From NCBI GenBank assembly GCA_050084515.1, contig CM114272.1, positions 23,188,001 through 23,252,000 of the forward strand: a DNA stretch of 64,000 nucleotides, given 5' to 3'. The DNA is from Blasia pusilla. Taxonomy: Eukaryota > Marchantiophyta > Marchantiopsida > Blasiales. The position numbers were made by a program, and so were the translations under genes. The notes below the pieces were generated by a model. That model was not told where the DNA came from. It saw only the letters and a list, made by a program, of their open reading frames with translations, and did no database searches. Positions 25,401-36,271 of the stretch are shown in pieces (position 1 is the stretch's first letter; each line of letters opens with the position of its first letter).

Positions 25401-27440
25401 CTCCCTCATGTTCTCCAATCTACAAAATTACAAAGCATGAAATCATCACATTGGCGTCATATGCCTTACACTAATAAAAATAAGCCAAGATGAAAAGTTC
25501 CTTATCTGCGATAGATCAAGTAACCATCTTTTGTCTCTGTGGTACTAGCCAGAAAAGGCTTAGGGTAGCCTTTGGTACATTTTTTTGTTTCCTTGTCCAT
25601 ACATGGTGCATTTGGATTTAATGCTCCACATGGCTCGTGAATCATGCAACTAGCGACAATAGAATAGAACCTTAGATGGGTAGATTGATTAGAGATTTCT
25701 GCTGAAATAATACTATCATAATCATAAGTGGTACGTGGTTTATCCTCACGACCTAAAATAATAAGAACGTGCACATGCGAGAGACCTCTTTTTTGAAATT
25801 ACACAATATGGATGCCTCGACCCAATATTTTCTTATCAATGATAAGTCATAACTACTCCTTCTTCTAAAAAATCCGCCCAACCAGATCTGGTCAATCTGT
25901 AGCTCAATAAGTAATAAGGCTAATGTAATCTCCTCCCACTTGGGATTGGATGTCATCGTCCAAAAGTAGTTGAGCTTCCCCAAATATCTTATACTTGCCA
26001 TTGCATCTTGATACAACAAATGCTTATGAAATGGCCCTCTAGTAAAAGAATAAGGTAATACAATGCGTCTCCCAACTCTTCGACTATCCAGATCATGTCG
26101 ATGCGCATCCTTTATACCTTGATATAATTCAACCCTTAACTTCTTTTGATTCAAGAAAACCCATGATAATCGTTGCATCTCTATAGTAGCATAGAGGTCA
26201 ACCATATATTATTGAGTAAGTCGACCAAACCGCAATAAGCGATTGGCTTTTGAAGTCAAAAGCATTCAAATTACAAGGCCGTAACACTCTTTTTCCTTTT
26301 CCCCTTAATAATATCACCATAAACTCTTTCTTCATCCATCCAATCATGTGAAGGTTGAATGCGACCCTCTTCCCCATGAATAACATGGTCTCATCCTTGG
26401 GATCTTCTATAGCCTCAAAGTCCTTTAAACGGTATTCCAGGATGCCAACTTGCTTCATCATAGATAAATAATAGAACAAAGTGTAATGGAATATATGCTT
26501 AATTGGGGTCAGATATATGCCTCATTGCTCCTCTATGTAATCATATAATTATATCACGATGGTCAACGTATTCACTTCCATCATCTGGAAAAATACCAGA
26601 AACCTTAGAAGTAGTTGGTAAGTTATAACGCTTTGGATCAAGGACTCTCTTACTTGCCTTGAGGATGATCCGCATATTAAGATCACTTGCTTCAATTTCC
26701 ATATGGAGAAAGATCTTGAAATAAGGATTACATTGATGTAACATGTCTTGTAGCCCTTTTAAGATGTCTATATTAATATCAGATGATCTACATACAACTC
26801 TTACCCAATTCTCCAATTTATTCGCAATATCATGAATGTAGAGTTGAGCAATTTGGGGTTGCCCCCCTATATCAGGATATAAGAGTCCAATAGAATGATA
26901 GATGCCGCCTTGGACCCTAAAGTGTCAAGTGCCACCAATTTTTTAATTTATATACACTCCAGTAGATACAAGTTGAAGTGTAGAATTGTAAGCTCAAGCA
27001 TGTGTAAGTAAGAAAATGAAGACTTTTAAGACCAACACTTGAAATCAATGATTTCAGGAATAGAGGAGACAATTTCAAGAGGGATAATTGTATTCTCCCA
27101 TAGCCACAACATGTGCCCTATGGTGATTCACTAAACTTTATACCTTTGAACCTTTTACATTTCCAATGTAAGGCACGACATAAGGGGCATATCCCTGTCA
27201 TGGAACCCAATATATGACGACCGCTAGTACGATTCAAACTCTTTTGTAATCACAACTTCCTAATACCACTCTCTTGGAAATTTGGTCTCCTAGCAAGATT
27301 AAGTAATGTATTTTGTCTTACAACCCTATCAATAGTAGACAACGATCGAATTGCAGAAGCATTTGGTAAGGCGGAACTTTGTGGAGGCAACCCAACTCCA
27401 TTGAGAGTAGAAGACACAAGATCTACTCTTGACCTTACTT
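22497..27440 (-). pseudogene. Helitron Rep-helicase (RepHel), broken
   Basis: Fragments in order from high coordinate are: a cysteine motif CPLCRALHW (~27.2 kb) and CCGYGRIQL (~27.1 kb); NPYFKIF (26.6-26.8 kb); VDLYATIEMQRLSWVFLNQ and GRRIVLPYSF with TMTSNPKW (25.75-26.2 kb); the HUH motif GLSHVHVLI (~25.77 kb); VKYLYKYVCKG, which bears the Rep tyrosines (~25.28 kb); TFNEEAIQLGLLEDD (~24.53 kb); the Pif1-type Walker A GLGGTGETF (~23.87 kb); PTEFLNTCLPSRLPPHCLNV (~23.0 kb); and RLAFAITIDKSQ with FSHDQLYVTLSRVGKRN (~22.6 kb). The Rep nicks and joins DNA in rolling-circle transposition, and the helicase unwinds it. Walker A has Glu where Lys is expected, and there are many stops and frameshifts, so it is inactive. 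HUH and the tyrosine pair are still legible. Confidence 0.88.
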
Positions 27441-27463
27441 CATTCCCAATATGGGGAAGAGTG

Positions 27464-28158
27464 TGTTGTGCGAATACACGTCGCTGCCAACATACATTGG
27501 CTGTCATGCACACATATGTCTAAGATCCATCTACATGTGAATCATAACATCTCTATACATGAACAATGGACAACCCCAATTATAAAGTTGAATATGAATT
27601 CTAAGCTCTCATGAAATCTGCAATCAACCGTGCTTCATCCAAACAGCCATATTCATGAATCGGATACACATTGTTGCAACAACAAGAGAAAGTGTACACG
27701 AGGACTCCCAAAATGTGTGTGACCCTCCATTATTGATCAATCCTAGGCCACATTTCAAGAGAGAATCTAGACTCAATACATACAAGCTGCATTATATCAC
27801 AGATCCTAACAAGAGTCTGATCCTAAAGGAAGATGAGCTCCAAATGAGCTTCATATGAGGTAAACCCCCATGGGCACCTCCATATATCCAAGTGGAGCCA
27901 TATATGGCTGGGAAGGTCAACATTTCCAAGGTTGCCACTCCTCATAAAGGGAAGGGGGATCTACACTCATAGGTCACCTCCTAAGAGTAGGTCACATATG
28001 ACCTCTCAAAATAGGGAAGTACAAGACCCCTCTAAGGCCTCGATACTATCTTGCCTATACCTCATCTACCATGATAGTTGTTTCACAACTCTTTAGGAGG
28101 GAAAGGACCTCGTCATCAACAAATCTCCCTTACTACGATCATAACTGTCACCACGACA
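27464..28158 (-). mobile_element. Probable solo LTR, ~695 bp
   Basis: The ends are TGTTGTGCGAATACACGTCGC (27464) and ...CCACGACA (28158). The first resembles the terminus of the other solo LTRs (TGTCGTGCGCATACACATCGC). There is no internal coding and no clean target duplication. It separates the Helitron 5' end from the Rep N terminus, so it is a later insertion. Confidence 0.5.
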
Positions 28159-28462
28159 TAATTTTAAAGTTAAAGGAAAAACCGTTTTGAAGTACAACGG
28201 CGGTTGTAAATGTCCCGCTTAAAAAAACCCTAAAGGGGTCGATAGACAACTATAACAGTGTACTATTATGCGAAATCACAAACAAATTTTATTAGTGGAA
28301 ATCACCACGTGGCGCAAGGAGAGGTGTTTGCGAGGGCGAGAAGGCACTCTCCCATAATAGTATAGATGAAGGCAACTCCCTAAGCCCTAGTTACAAACCC
28401 AACTCATATTTATGTAAATGTCACTTATGGTATGAGGGGTGAGGGATCCAAGTGTATTTAAA

Positions 28463-28615
28463 TCTATATTATTATTGGAAAGTGTCTCTTCATTTTAATA
28501 TCATCTCTCCTCTTGACACATGTCCTTTCCAGCCACTAAAATTTTTCAAATTCAATTATACATTTTGGATGGGTCATTCAAGATTATATTATTATTGTTA
28601 ATTCGTGCACTCACG
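28463..28615 (+). mobile_element. Mini-Helitron split by the outer retroelement (left part)
   Basis: It starts A|TCTATATTATTATTGG, with TTGACACATG about 50 bp in, as in its relatives. It reaches TTCGTGCACTCACG, which is the first half of the family's 3' hairpin, and is cut there by the retroelement. The continuation, GGGCATCAACTTCT, is at 48214-48227 and resembles GGGTACCAACTAGT of intact copies. Confidence 0.7.
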
Positions 28616-29130
28616 TGTCACGATTGTTAGGATAGATTGGTGGGATCTAGTAGAGCGTCTGCACAAGTAGTGGAGGACAGGCCCAAGAGGTCGAGGATGA
28701 CCTGTTGAAGCCCAGGGAAACATTGAGAGAGCAGGTTTCCCCTTCATTTCGACTCATTTGGAGCCATATTGAGAAACTTACTATTTTAGGTAAGTACCAT
28801 TTTGAGTATATGATCGACTTTTTATTTTTGGTAAGTGGCCCTTGACCTCCTACATCAGGTCAAGAGCCAAGAAGGTGACTTGGGAGAATAGGTTACCATG
28901 GAGAGAGCTTGGGAGAGGGGAGGGGTGTACCTCAAGGAGAGAGAGCTTGAGAGCTCATTCTTTCTTTGTTGAACCTCTTGGCATGAGGCGACGAAGTTAT
29001 GGTCCCTTGCTTTATGAGTGTAATCCAAACCTCTCATTAGGAGAGTGGGTTTTGTTTGACATGAGAGAGAGTGCACACCTTTGAGAGCTATGGTGTGAGA
29101 TGGTGTAGAGAGAGATTGGATCTTACTTTA
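28616..29130 (+). repeat. 5' LTR (outer element)
   Basis: About 515 bp matching 47586-48099, beginning TGTCACGATTGTTAGG. The final ~107 bp of the 3' copy has no match here. The sequence switches instead to an AG-rich GAGAATGAGAGA repeat (29135-29185), so the U5 end appears lost or replaced. No tRNA primer site was identified. Confidence 0.75.
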
Positions 29131-30690
29131 CAAAGAGAGAATGAGAGAATGAGAGAAAGAGAGAATGAGAGAGTGAGAGAGCTTCATGGGAGAGCTCGCT
29201 CGTCACTCATTGTTTATGCAAGTTGGGGACTGTATTCCCCGTTCAGCGGCTCATGGGAGTGCTCACCGGAGGAAGGGCTGCTTTGATTGTTCTTTGCATT
29301 CGCCGATTTTTCGTGTGGAAGAGTGGTGCGCGGAAGCACTGCCCAATTTCTGATTGGGAATGATTATGGGGGCGGGTTGCCCCATGCCGGTGCTCTCAAG
29401 AGCACCATGTAGCTTGCTGATTTTTATTTTTATAGGTTTTACATTTTGGCTGGGAGAAATCAGTGCGGAAGCGCTGCCAAATTTTGTGTAGGAGAAAGAG
29501 ACATTGGGTTTTACGACAGTCCTTTTCAATTTTTCTTGGAATGTCCAATTCCAAATATTTTTTTGACGCTGTTGTATATTGTGAAGCTGTACATGTTGTG
29601 CAACAAACAGTGCGCAATTTGGAGTTGTGAGTAAAAAGTTATGGTCAATCTTGCAAAACTCCCATTGCTAGGCACTTTTTAGGGTTAAATTGTTCAAACC
29701 CTAAACTAGCTGCCACGGTCACTCGTCAATGGTCAACTGTCACCATTGATGGTCAACCATCATCGTCGATGGTTAACCATCACCATCAACGGTTAACCGC
29801 CACCGTCCACAATCCACTGGCCACCGTCGGCGGTTGCTGTTGCCCAGCGTTGCTGAGAGCCGTATTCAGCGGTTGTCCACCCTTTGGTTGCGATTACCGC
29901 CATTATGGAGTGGAGGGTCTTCCATGACGTTCGTTAATTCTTTGACTTGCGTCGCCACCACGTACTTTGTTTTGGCCGCCACCGTCATCGAAGTTTCTTC
30001 GTCAACCAGTGACGGCAGATGACCTCCGGTTATGTTGTTTGAGTTTTGATTTCATACTGCTATGTTGTGATTGGTAGCCGCTCGACGACGATAGAGTACC
30101 GTGCCGTGACGCCTATAGCCATAACGCGTCGCCGATTTCCGCTCCGTGCCGCTCATGCCGCACCGCACCATCTCGATCACAGAGTGGCACCCTCATTGTG
30201 GAGCAGAGTTTGGGTTTATTGTTGATTGAGGAGGGTATGCCGCCGAGTGCCGCACCGTTCCGCTGGACCCGCACTGTCCATCGATGAGTTTTGAGCAGCG
30301 TTAGTACAAGAGGAGTATGACTTGCTGATTGGAGGAGTTGTCTCCACGACCGAGTTAGGGTTGAGATTTGCTGTTGCTGAGGAGCGACATCGACATGTGT
30401 TCAGGTTACCCATTCTAGTCCTTTACCCTGCACGCGTGAGGGATTCCAGGATTTGGGTAGTTTATTTGGGGATATTGGGTTGTGTGGATGTTGAGAGCAT
30501 CATTTATGTATGTGGTTTAGGGGACATAGACCTATGTGGGATGTCCGGACTTGGAGTAGGTTGTCGATGAGATGGTAGCCTAGTCGATTTGCCGCACCAG
30601 GCCGCTTGTTGCCGCACGTTACACATCTCGAGGAGGGAGAGTGTAGATCGAGTGCCGTATGTTTGGGATGAGGGATTACTTGGGAGGTTG
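29131..30690 (+). other. 5' untranslated leader of the outer element
   Basis: No coding sequence is supported. It contains an AG-rich simple repeat, two GCGGAAGC-CTGCC segments (29330, 29463) and a run of imperfect GGTCAACCATCACC-type units at about 29715-29830. A related GGCGGAAGCGCTGTCAGA lies at 37073 in the inner element. Confidence 0.5.
29715..29830. repeat. Imperfect tandem repeat, GGT(C/T)AACCATCACCATC units
   Basis: About six units of roughly 20 bp built around GGTTAACC and CACCGTC. It is a minisatellite-like patch in the element leader with no coding role seen. Confidence 0.6.
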
Positions 30691-30691
30691 A

Positions 30692-32030
30692 GAGTGATCG
30701 GGTGAGAGGGGCACGAGGGTCATCAAGGGGTCTATTCGGGATTTTGAGAGGCAAGGTAGTGGATCTGAGAGTAGCTCTGGAGGGTTTACCCGGAGTGGTG
30801 CGAGGTTTCGAGGGTCTCCACGTGACAGACCACCTCGATCTCCTTCTGTGTCATCTTCAGACAAGGGGGAGCGTGTAGAGGAGTGTGTTAGTGATCCACC
30901 ATACATATTGAGTGGTCCTACCAGTTGGGCGTACAAGATGGACGATCGGGGTAGAGGACTGCGTAGGTTTTCGGGTTCTGTAGGCACCATACAGCTACAC
31001 GACTTCATTGCGGAGTTTAGGAGTTGGTGTGACTCACAGCGGGCTAGGAACTCTAGAGAGTTCAACCCGTTTACAGTATGGAACGGTATGTTCTAGAATT
31101 TGGAGGGGGCATCCATGGACGATTACCATGAGTTCTCCCACAGATATGCCAAGGAGATTGAGGCATGGCAACTCTACTATGACCCACACTATGTGTCATG
31201 GACGGAGCCGTTCCCAGATGAGGAGGAGGAGGAGTCCGGAGAGGCTACTTCCTCTTCTACTAGTGATGTTTTAGGAGGGGTCACTCGCACTGGAGCAGTT
31301 GCACCGTCTAGTCGGGTTTGTCCCAGGTTCAACCCCGTGGTTGAGTTCTTTGCTGAGTTGAGGGCGAGCTACCAAGGGGTACCGACGGAGAAGTTGCGGA
31401 GCATCCACAACTTCCAGAGGCGCCCGCGTGAGAGTTTGCGTGAGGCTTACACTCGCTTGCGCCGGTTGATCAACGTCACTCAAGGGGTGATAGAGGCTCA
31501 GGCTATCCAATCATGGTACGCGATGTTGGACCGGACCATACGGACACGGGTGCGGGAGGGGGTGCTTCTTATGAACACCTACCCTACGTTGAGAGATATT
31601 TTTAGGACCGTTGAGAACATTGAGCACAACATGGCGGAGGAGAACATAGCCACCATGGGTTCTGGGCGAGAGCTATCACGATTATCTGCACTACCTGTGC
31701 AACAACGTGGACTCCGAGATAGGTCGACTGTGGCACCACGAGCTCAGGGAGGATACCGGGAGGCCATGCCATAGAGACCTACGCCTTCATATGCGGCTTA
31801 GCAGCAGCCGCCTACTATTACTTGTTGGTCATGTGGTGGAGCCCATCATCTGCGCGACTGCACTCGTCAAGGTCATGGACGTGTGTCTCAGCATGGAGGA
31901 GCAGATGGTGTTGCACCAGGAGGTTATCAGTGTGACTATTTTCATAGGTATGGTCCTACACCCCCCAGGTGTTTCATTTTACATCCTGAGTTACGTCCGG
32001 ACTGAGGGCCAGAAAGGGCATCACAACGAG
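30692..32030 (+). pseudogene. Gag of the outer element, with zinc knuckles
   Basis: Gag packages the element RNA into particles. One frame holds the whole region but is interrupted by stops, including a TAG at 31097 where the inner copy has CAG, and another at 31772. The core has MDDYHEF, then VEFFAELRASYQGVPTEKLR, ESLREAYTRLRRLI and TQGVIEAQAIQSWY, typical of plant Ty3 Gag. A zinc knuckle CWSCGGAHHLRDC lies at about 31823, followed by a damaged second cysteine block ending PPRCFILHPELR. Confidence 0.75.
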
Positions 32031-32042
32031 TAGCCAGTTTGG

Positions 32043-32417
32043 ATGGGGCCTAGAGATCGTGCACCAGGTGGTCCCGATGGGGGACGAGGAGTTGGAGTTG
32101 CCCAACATAGTGGTGGAGCTGCCCGTGGAGGAGGTAGAGTACCACCACCTAGACGCGTCGAGGGAGATGCCGGGCGTGAGGCTAGGATGCCTGCTCAGAT
32201 ACATCAACTACAGGAGCAAATTGCCGCTATGGCATTGAGATTACCCGATGTTGGATCTGTGGCATCGACATCATATGGAGCAACCAAAGATATTGAGGAT
32301 CCTGGTTGGATGTGCGGGGTTGCCCAGATGGAGGCAGCCGCAATTGTGACGTATGGAGCAGCCACAGAGTTGGATCCACAGCGAGGGGAAGCCAAGAAAC
32401 ACACTAGGCTTCCTTAG
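32043..32417 (+). pseudogene. Gag-protease linker with coiled-coil segment
   Basis: A Gly/Arg-rich stretch is followed by IHQLQEQIAAMALRL, a likely short coiled coil, and TELDPQRGEAKKHTRLP. The inner copy has the matching KIEQLEQRLATMVG and VELDPQRGEAGR. The role is unknown; oligomerisation is plausible. Confidence 0.5.
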
Positions 32418-32725
32418 TCTTTCACGTTGTCCGAGGCAATGAGGACCCCATCGATGGGTCCTTATCAAAGCTCCTGGAGAGTTGGTGATGTTGTTGGTGT
32501 GCAGGCACGGAGGGCGATGGGAGAAGCGAGTGCGACAACTCCTATTGTTGATGCTTAGGAGGGGCATGTGTCAAGCACGTTGTTGGGGGCGGCCACCATT
32601 GTGTACCGCACTCCTTTATTTTCTGCTTCCGATGTTATGACGTTGGTGGTATGCCCGCCGAGGCTTTTTGGCTCGCCGCTTTACTATGTGAGCGCGGTGT
32701 TGGAGTTCTTGCATCACGTTGAGAG

Positions 32726-33240
32726 GTGATTGTAGAGGAGGTGATGGACTTGCCCTTGGAGCGGATGATCGGGCCGTCCACGTCACATTCATGGCAGGTT
32801 GCGGCTGCTAGGATGGCGGAGGTGCCCGCTAGACCCGCGATAGAGCGTGCCATGACTTCTCCTCGTATTGTGTTGCTGGATAATCGAGGAGAGGTCTTTA
32901 TGTTGGTGAGTCCCGGATGTAAATCTTTTAGTCTACAACGCGTCTTGTTGGATTCAGGAGCGCAACCCCTGATGTTGGGGAAAGCGTCATTAAGAGGATA
33001 GGGCTTGACGAGAGCTGATGTGGAGCGTTTTCCATTCCGGATACAGACATCCTTGGGTGGAGCAAGTACCACATAGTATATCACCCGACACGAGGTCGTG
33101 GTGAGGATTCGCCCGGGACATCCTACAGATGAGTCCGTGGTGCGAGCCAAGGCGATAGTGACTGATGCAGAGTCCTACGACGTCTTAGTTGGTGGAGCAG
33201 TGTTATACCCGATGGGGTTTTCCCTGGATTACTAGGAGGA
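32726..33240 (+). pseudogene. Aspartic protease of the outer element
   Basis: The active-site signature LLDSGAQPLMLGKA is at about 32945-32985, followed after a TAG by FPFRIQTSLGGAS and then YDVLVGGAVLYPMGFSLDY (33175-33235). This is the usual pair of retropepsin landmarks in Ty3 elements. It would cut the polyprotein. Stops after KASLRG and after SLDY show it is dead. Confidence 0.75.
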
Positions 33241-33520
33241 GTCAACGTCCTACGGACCAGGATGGCAGTGAGATGATGGGTGCCTTAGCTCATTACCCGT
33301 TCGATTCATAGGTGCAGTGATTGAGCAACGACCAGGAGAGATGGCGACCTTAGCAGCATTTAGCAGTGCCATCACTTGGCCTAGTGATTTGATTGAGGGA
33401 CATGTTCATGCACAGGATACTCCCATTCCTGACATTTCTATGGACAGGAGTGTTATGGTAGCCGCATCATTCCATGGAGGAGAGGTGCCGCTATGGGGCT
33501 CAACTGAGGAGCTTTGACGA

Positions 33521-34620
33521 TTGGCAGATGAGCACGTGCAGACCGCGTGGAGCGAGACATTTGCACCGGAGCGTGACGGGTCTGAGGAACCCGAGGTAGC
33601 AAGGAGTGCTACAATGACACCCCTGGATACCACACCCATTGTGTGGTGTACCCTGGAGGAGGGTATTCAAGTGTTAGATCTCTTTGGAGGGATTAGCACC
33701 TGGTTAATTGCTATTTTGCAGGCAGGAGTGCGAGTACAACAATACTTGTATGTGGAGAGTGATGATGTTATGAGGCGTCTCTCACTACGACATGAGGCGC
33801 ACTTATGCCTACCTTTTCCGGACTTATTGTATGCGTCTGCGGTACACGGGTACCAGAGTCCCCTACAAAGGGATATTTTGTTGTTGGGTGCGCAAGACTT
33901 AGAGCGGGTAGGGACCATTGATTTGGTCATTCCTGGTTGGCCATGTCAGGGCCAATCGAGTGTTGGACGAGGCAGCGGGTTGGCTGACACTTAGTCCAGG
34001 TTGTTTTGGGAGATGTTGAGGGTCTTACGGCAGTTGCAAGAGCACCAGCCTTGTTCTCCAGCCTACATTCTAGAGAATGTGCCGATCTTAGGAGACTCAA
34101 GGTCACAGGTGGTGACAAGTGCTCATCAGGTGTGTGCCTGGATCGGCCCAGCAGTGTTCTTGGATGCGGCGAGTGTAGGTTCTGAAGCCCATCGCCCGCG
34201 TCTATGGTGGATCAACTTGGTGCCCCATGCGGTGTTACGGAGGGCATATGCGAGAGTGGAGGACTCCTCCCATTTGTTAGTGGATTCCATTTTGGATCTA
34301 GGTCGTCGCTCACAGGCAGTGAGGCACGATGATCGACCACCGTTGAGTGTGGTCAACAGGTAGGCAGGCCGTGGGCAGCCTTTCGCATGTTTGTGAGTTT
34401 TCCCGCTTCCTATGCATACAAGGAGGTCGGTCCTGGCTTGGTTTGGGATGCCCAGGTTCAGAGTTTGGTGGAGCTCAACGCCGACGAGAGAGAGCGGGCG
34501 ATGGGATTTCCCATAAGAGTGACGGCAGTACCGTCAGTATCAGAGGCATCACAACGCCATGTCTTGGGTCAGGCGATGGACTGAACTGCTTGACATGGAT
34601 CTTTAGCTTGGGAGTGGCTT
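33521..34620 (+). pseudogene. C5 cytosine-DNA methyltransferase domain (outer copy)
   Basis: It would transfer a methyl group from SAM to cytosine C5. Motifs run in canonical order: I, LDLFGGISTWLIAILQAG (33674); IV, GWPCQGQSSVGRG with the catalytic Cys (33934); VI, ILENVPILGD (~34063); VIII, AHRPRLWWINL (~34187); IX region, SFPASYAYKEVGPGLVWD; X, ERERAMGF ... RHVLGQAMD (~34490-34580). The order is not permuted, so it is not DRM-like; it is closest in style to DNMT3 or bacterial-type enzymes. It lies between protease and RT in the same direction and has a counterpart in the inner copy, so it belongs to the element. Breaks are a TAG at 33992, a frameshift near 34360 and a TGA after AMD. No separate target-recognition domain was recognised. 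Confidence 0.9.
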
Positions 34621-34900
34621 AGCAGCTTCGGATGAGATCGCGATAGATCACAACGGTTGCGTTGGTGAGCCCCATGCTTATCGAGACGGTGGAGGCAGTG
34701 GCTACGGGCGAGACCCAAGGAGATCGACACACCAGGGGAGCGGGAGAGACACCCTTGGACTTCTTGGGATGTTTTGCAGGTACGCCAGGAGATGATAGCC
34801 ACAACATCGAGCGTGGTTCCGGGCCTGGATGTGGAGGAGATCAGAGTTTGCACTTGGCTATAGAAGAGCGGTCGAGTGTCATTGTTCGAGACGGGGTTGC
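34621..34900 (+). other. Spacer between methyltransferase and RT (outer)
   Basis: A Gly/Thr-rich open stretch including LIETVEAVATGE, matched in the inner copy by MATETVEALAGGE (42064). The conservation suggests a translated linker of the polyprotein. Confidence 0.45.
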
Positions 34901-35870
34901 ACCATAGCAACCACGATATCCACGCCTAAGAGTCCTACTGTAGTCACAATGGAGACTTGGGAGCCAGATATGGGCCCTAAGTTGACACGAGGAGAGCGGC
35001 GTCGAATACATCAGTTCCTCAGGGGTTATAGGAGCTACTTTGCGTTTAGCATGGAGGATTAGGGTACACTGAAGGGACCGGGGATCCGCATTGAGTTGTC
35101 GAGTGATACGCCGATCTTCCGACGACCTTACAGGTACAGTGATATGGAGAGGGCTGATTCAAAGTAGGAGCCAAGACTTGGTGGGAGAAGGACTAGTGGA
35201 GATGTCGCATAGGGAGTATACATCTGCCACTGTCATGCCTGCCAAGAAGGATGTGCATGGCAACTGGTCGGATAGGCGGATGTGTGGGGATTACCGACCT
35301 ATCAATTGGTGACGAAGTCCGATAGGTATGCCATGCCCACCCCTCAAAAGATCTTTGATACGATTGGTCACGCAAAGGTCTTCAATTCATTGGATTTGCG
35401 AGCCGGATACCATCAGCTGCATATTAGATTGGAGGACAGGCAGAAGATGACATTTTGGGGCATCGATCTTCACGGGAAGGATAGTTTGTATCAGTGGCGG
35501 TTCTTACCCTTTGGGTTAAAGAACGGCCCGGTTGAGTTTCAGAGGGTCATACATAGGATGTTGGCTGCTCTGGATTTTGCTAGGTGTTACATTGATGTCA
35601 TCGTAGTCTATAGCGCCACGGTTGAGGAGCATGAGAGACATCTAGAGGAGGTATTTTGACGATTGCAATTACATGGGCTGAAGCTACATCCAGGCAAGTG
35701 CAAGTTCTTCTATGACCAGATTGTGTACTTGGGTTATATAATATACCCAGGGGGCCTTGGTGTTCAGCAGACGAAGATAGAGGCTATCTCACGCATTCCA
35801 CGCCCTACGGATGTGAGCCGTGTTTGCGCATTCATGGGATTGGTGAACTTCTATCGGCGGTAGGTCAAGG
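34901..35870 (+). pseudogene. Reverse transcriptase (outer copy), catalytic Asp lost
   Basis: The segment begins TWEPDMGPKLTRGER and YRSYFAFSMED, then ATVMPAKKDVHGNW with DRRMCGDYRPIN, VFNSLDLRAGYHQL, FLPFGLKNGPVEFQRV, and GLKLHPGKCKFF with GGLGVQQTK and AFMGLVNFYRR. This is a normal Ty3 RT. The catalytic box reads YIDVIVV (35588) where YIDDILV is expected and is present in the inner copy, so one metal-binding Asp is gone. Several TAG stops and at least one frameshift are present. Confidence 0.88.
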
Positions 35871-36271
35871 GATTCAGTTTGGTTGCCAAGCCGCTAACCT
35901 TGCTGACCAAGGTGGATCACGAGTGGCAGTGGGGGGACGAGCAGGGGCAAGAATTTTAGTTGCTCAAGGATAGGTTGACGTACGCGCCCGGGCATCTTGA
36001 GGAGAGTGATCAGGGGGCGTCCTTTCCAGTTGCACACAAATTGGAGCATGTTGGGATTTGGAGCGGTGCTCACCTAGCATGATGATGAGGGTAGAGAGTT
36101 CGTGGTGGCTTATGCTAGCCGCTCGAACAACGTTGCAGAGGCAAAGTACCGTTCGTATGAGGGTGAGTGCTTGGCTGCAGTGTGGGCTATCACGTATTTC
36201 AGGTGTTACTTATTCGGCAACCCCTTTGCCATCATCACTGATCATCAACCATTGAAGTGGTTGATGGAGTC
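35871..36271 (+). pseudogene. RNase H, 5' part (outer copy)
   Basis: VAYASRSNN, YEGECLAAVWAI and ITDHQPLKWLME are seen (36102-36267). The frame stops where the inner element starts at 36272 and resumes at 45453 with FDKLIGKLARWAM. Together they make one RNase H domain, which proves the nesting. Confidence 0.85.

Larger units (their letters stand above)
19684..28366 (-). mobile_element. Autonomous-type Helitron, decayed (proposed full extent)
   Basis: The 5' end on the minus strand is A|TCTATACTATTATGGGAGAG at 28366. A Rep-helicase pseudogene fills 27.4-22.5 kb. The nearest minus-strand hairpin of the family's 3' type, CCGTGCGACGCACGG, lies at about 19692-19708, followed by CCCTCATTAA|T. If that is its end, the element is 8.7 kb and includes a solo LTR (27464-28158), a nested mini-Helitron (22122-22320) and a GC-rich piece with host-like exons (19.9-22.0 kb). 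The 5' end and coding region are well supported. The 3' end is an inference because the terminal tetranucleotide is not a clean CTRR. Confidence 0.55.

Noticed and set aside
33521-34620. Methyltransferase as a host gene that was merely interrupted by retroelements
   Set aside because: It is present in both nested copies at the same position and strand, flanked by protease and RT segments that are collinear between the copies.
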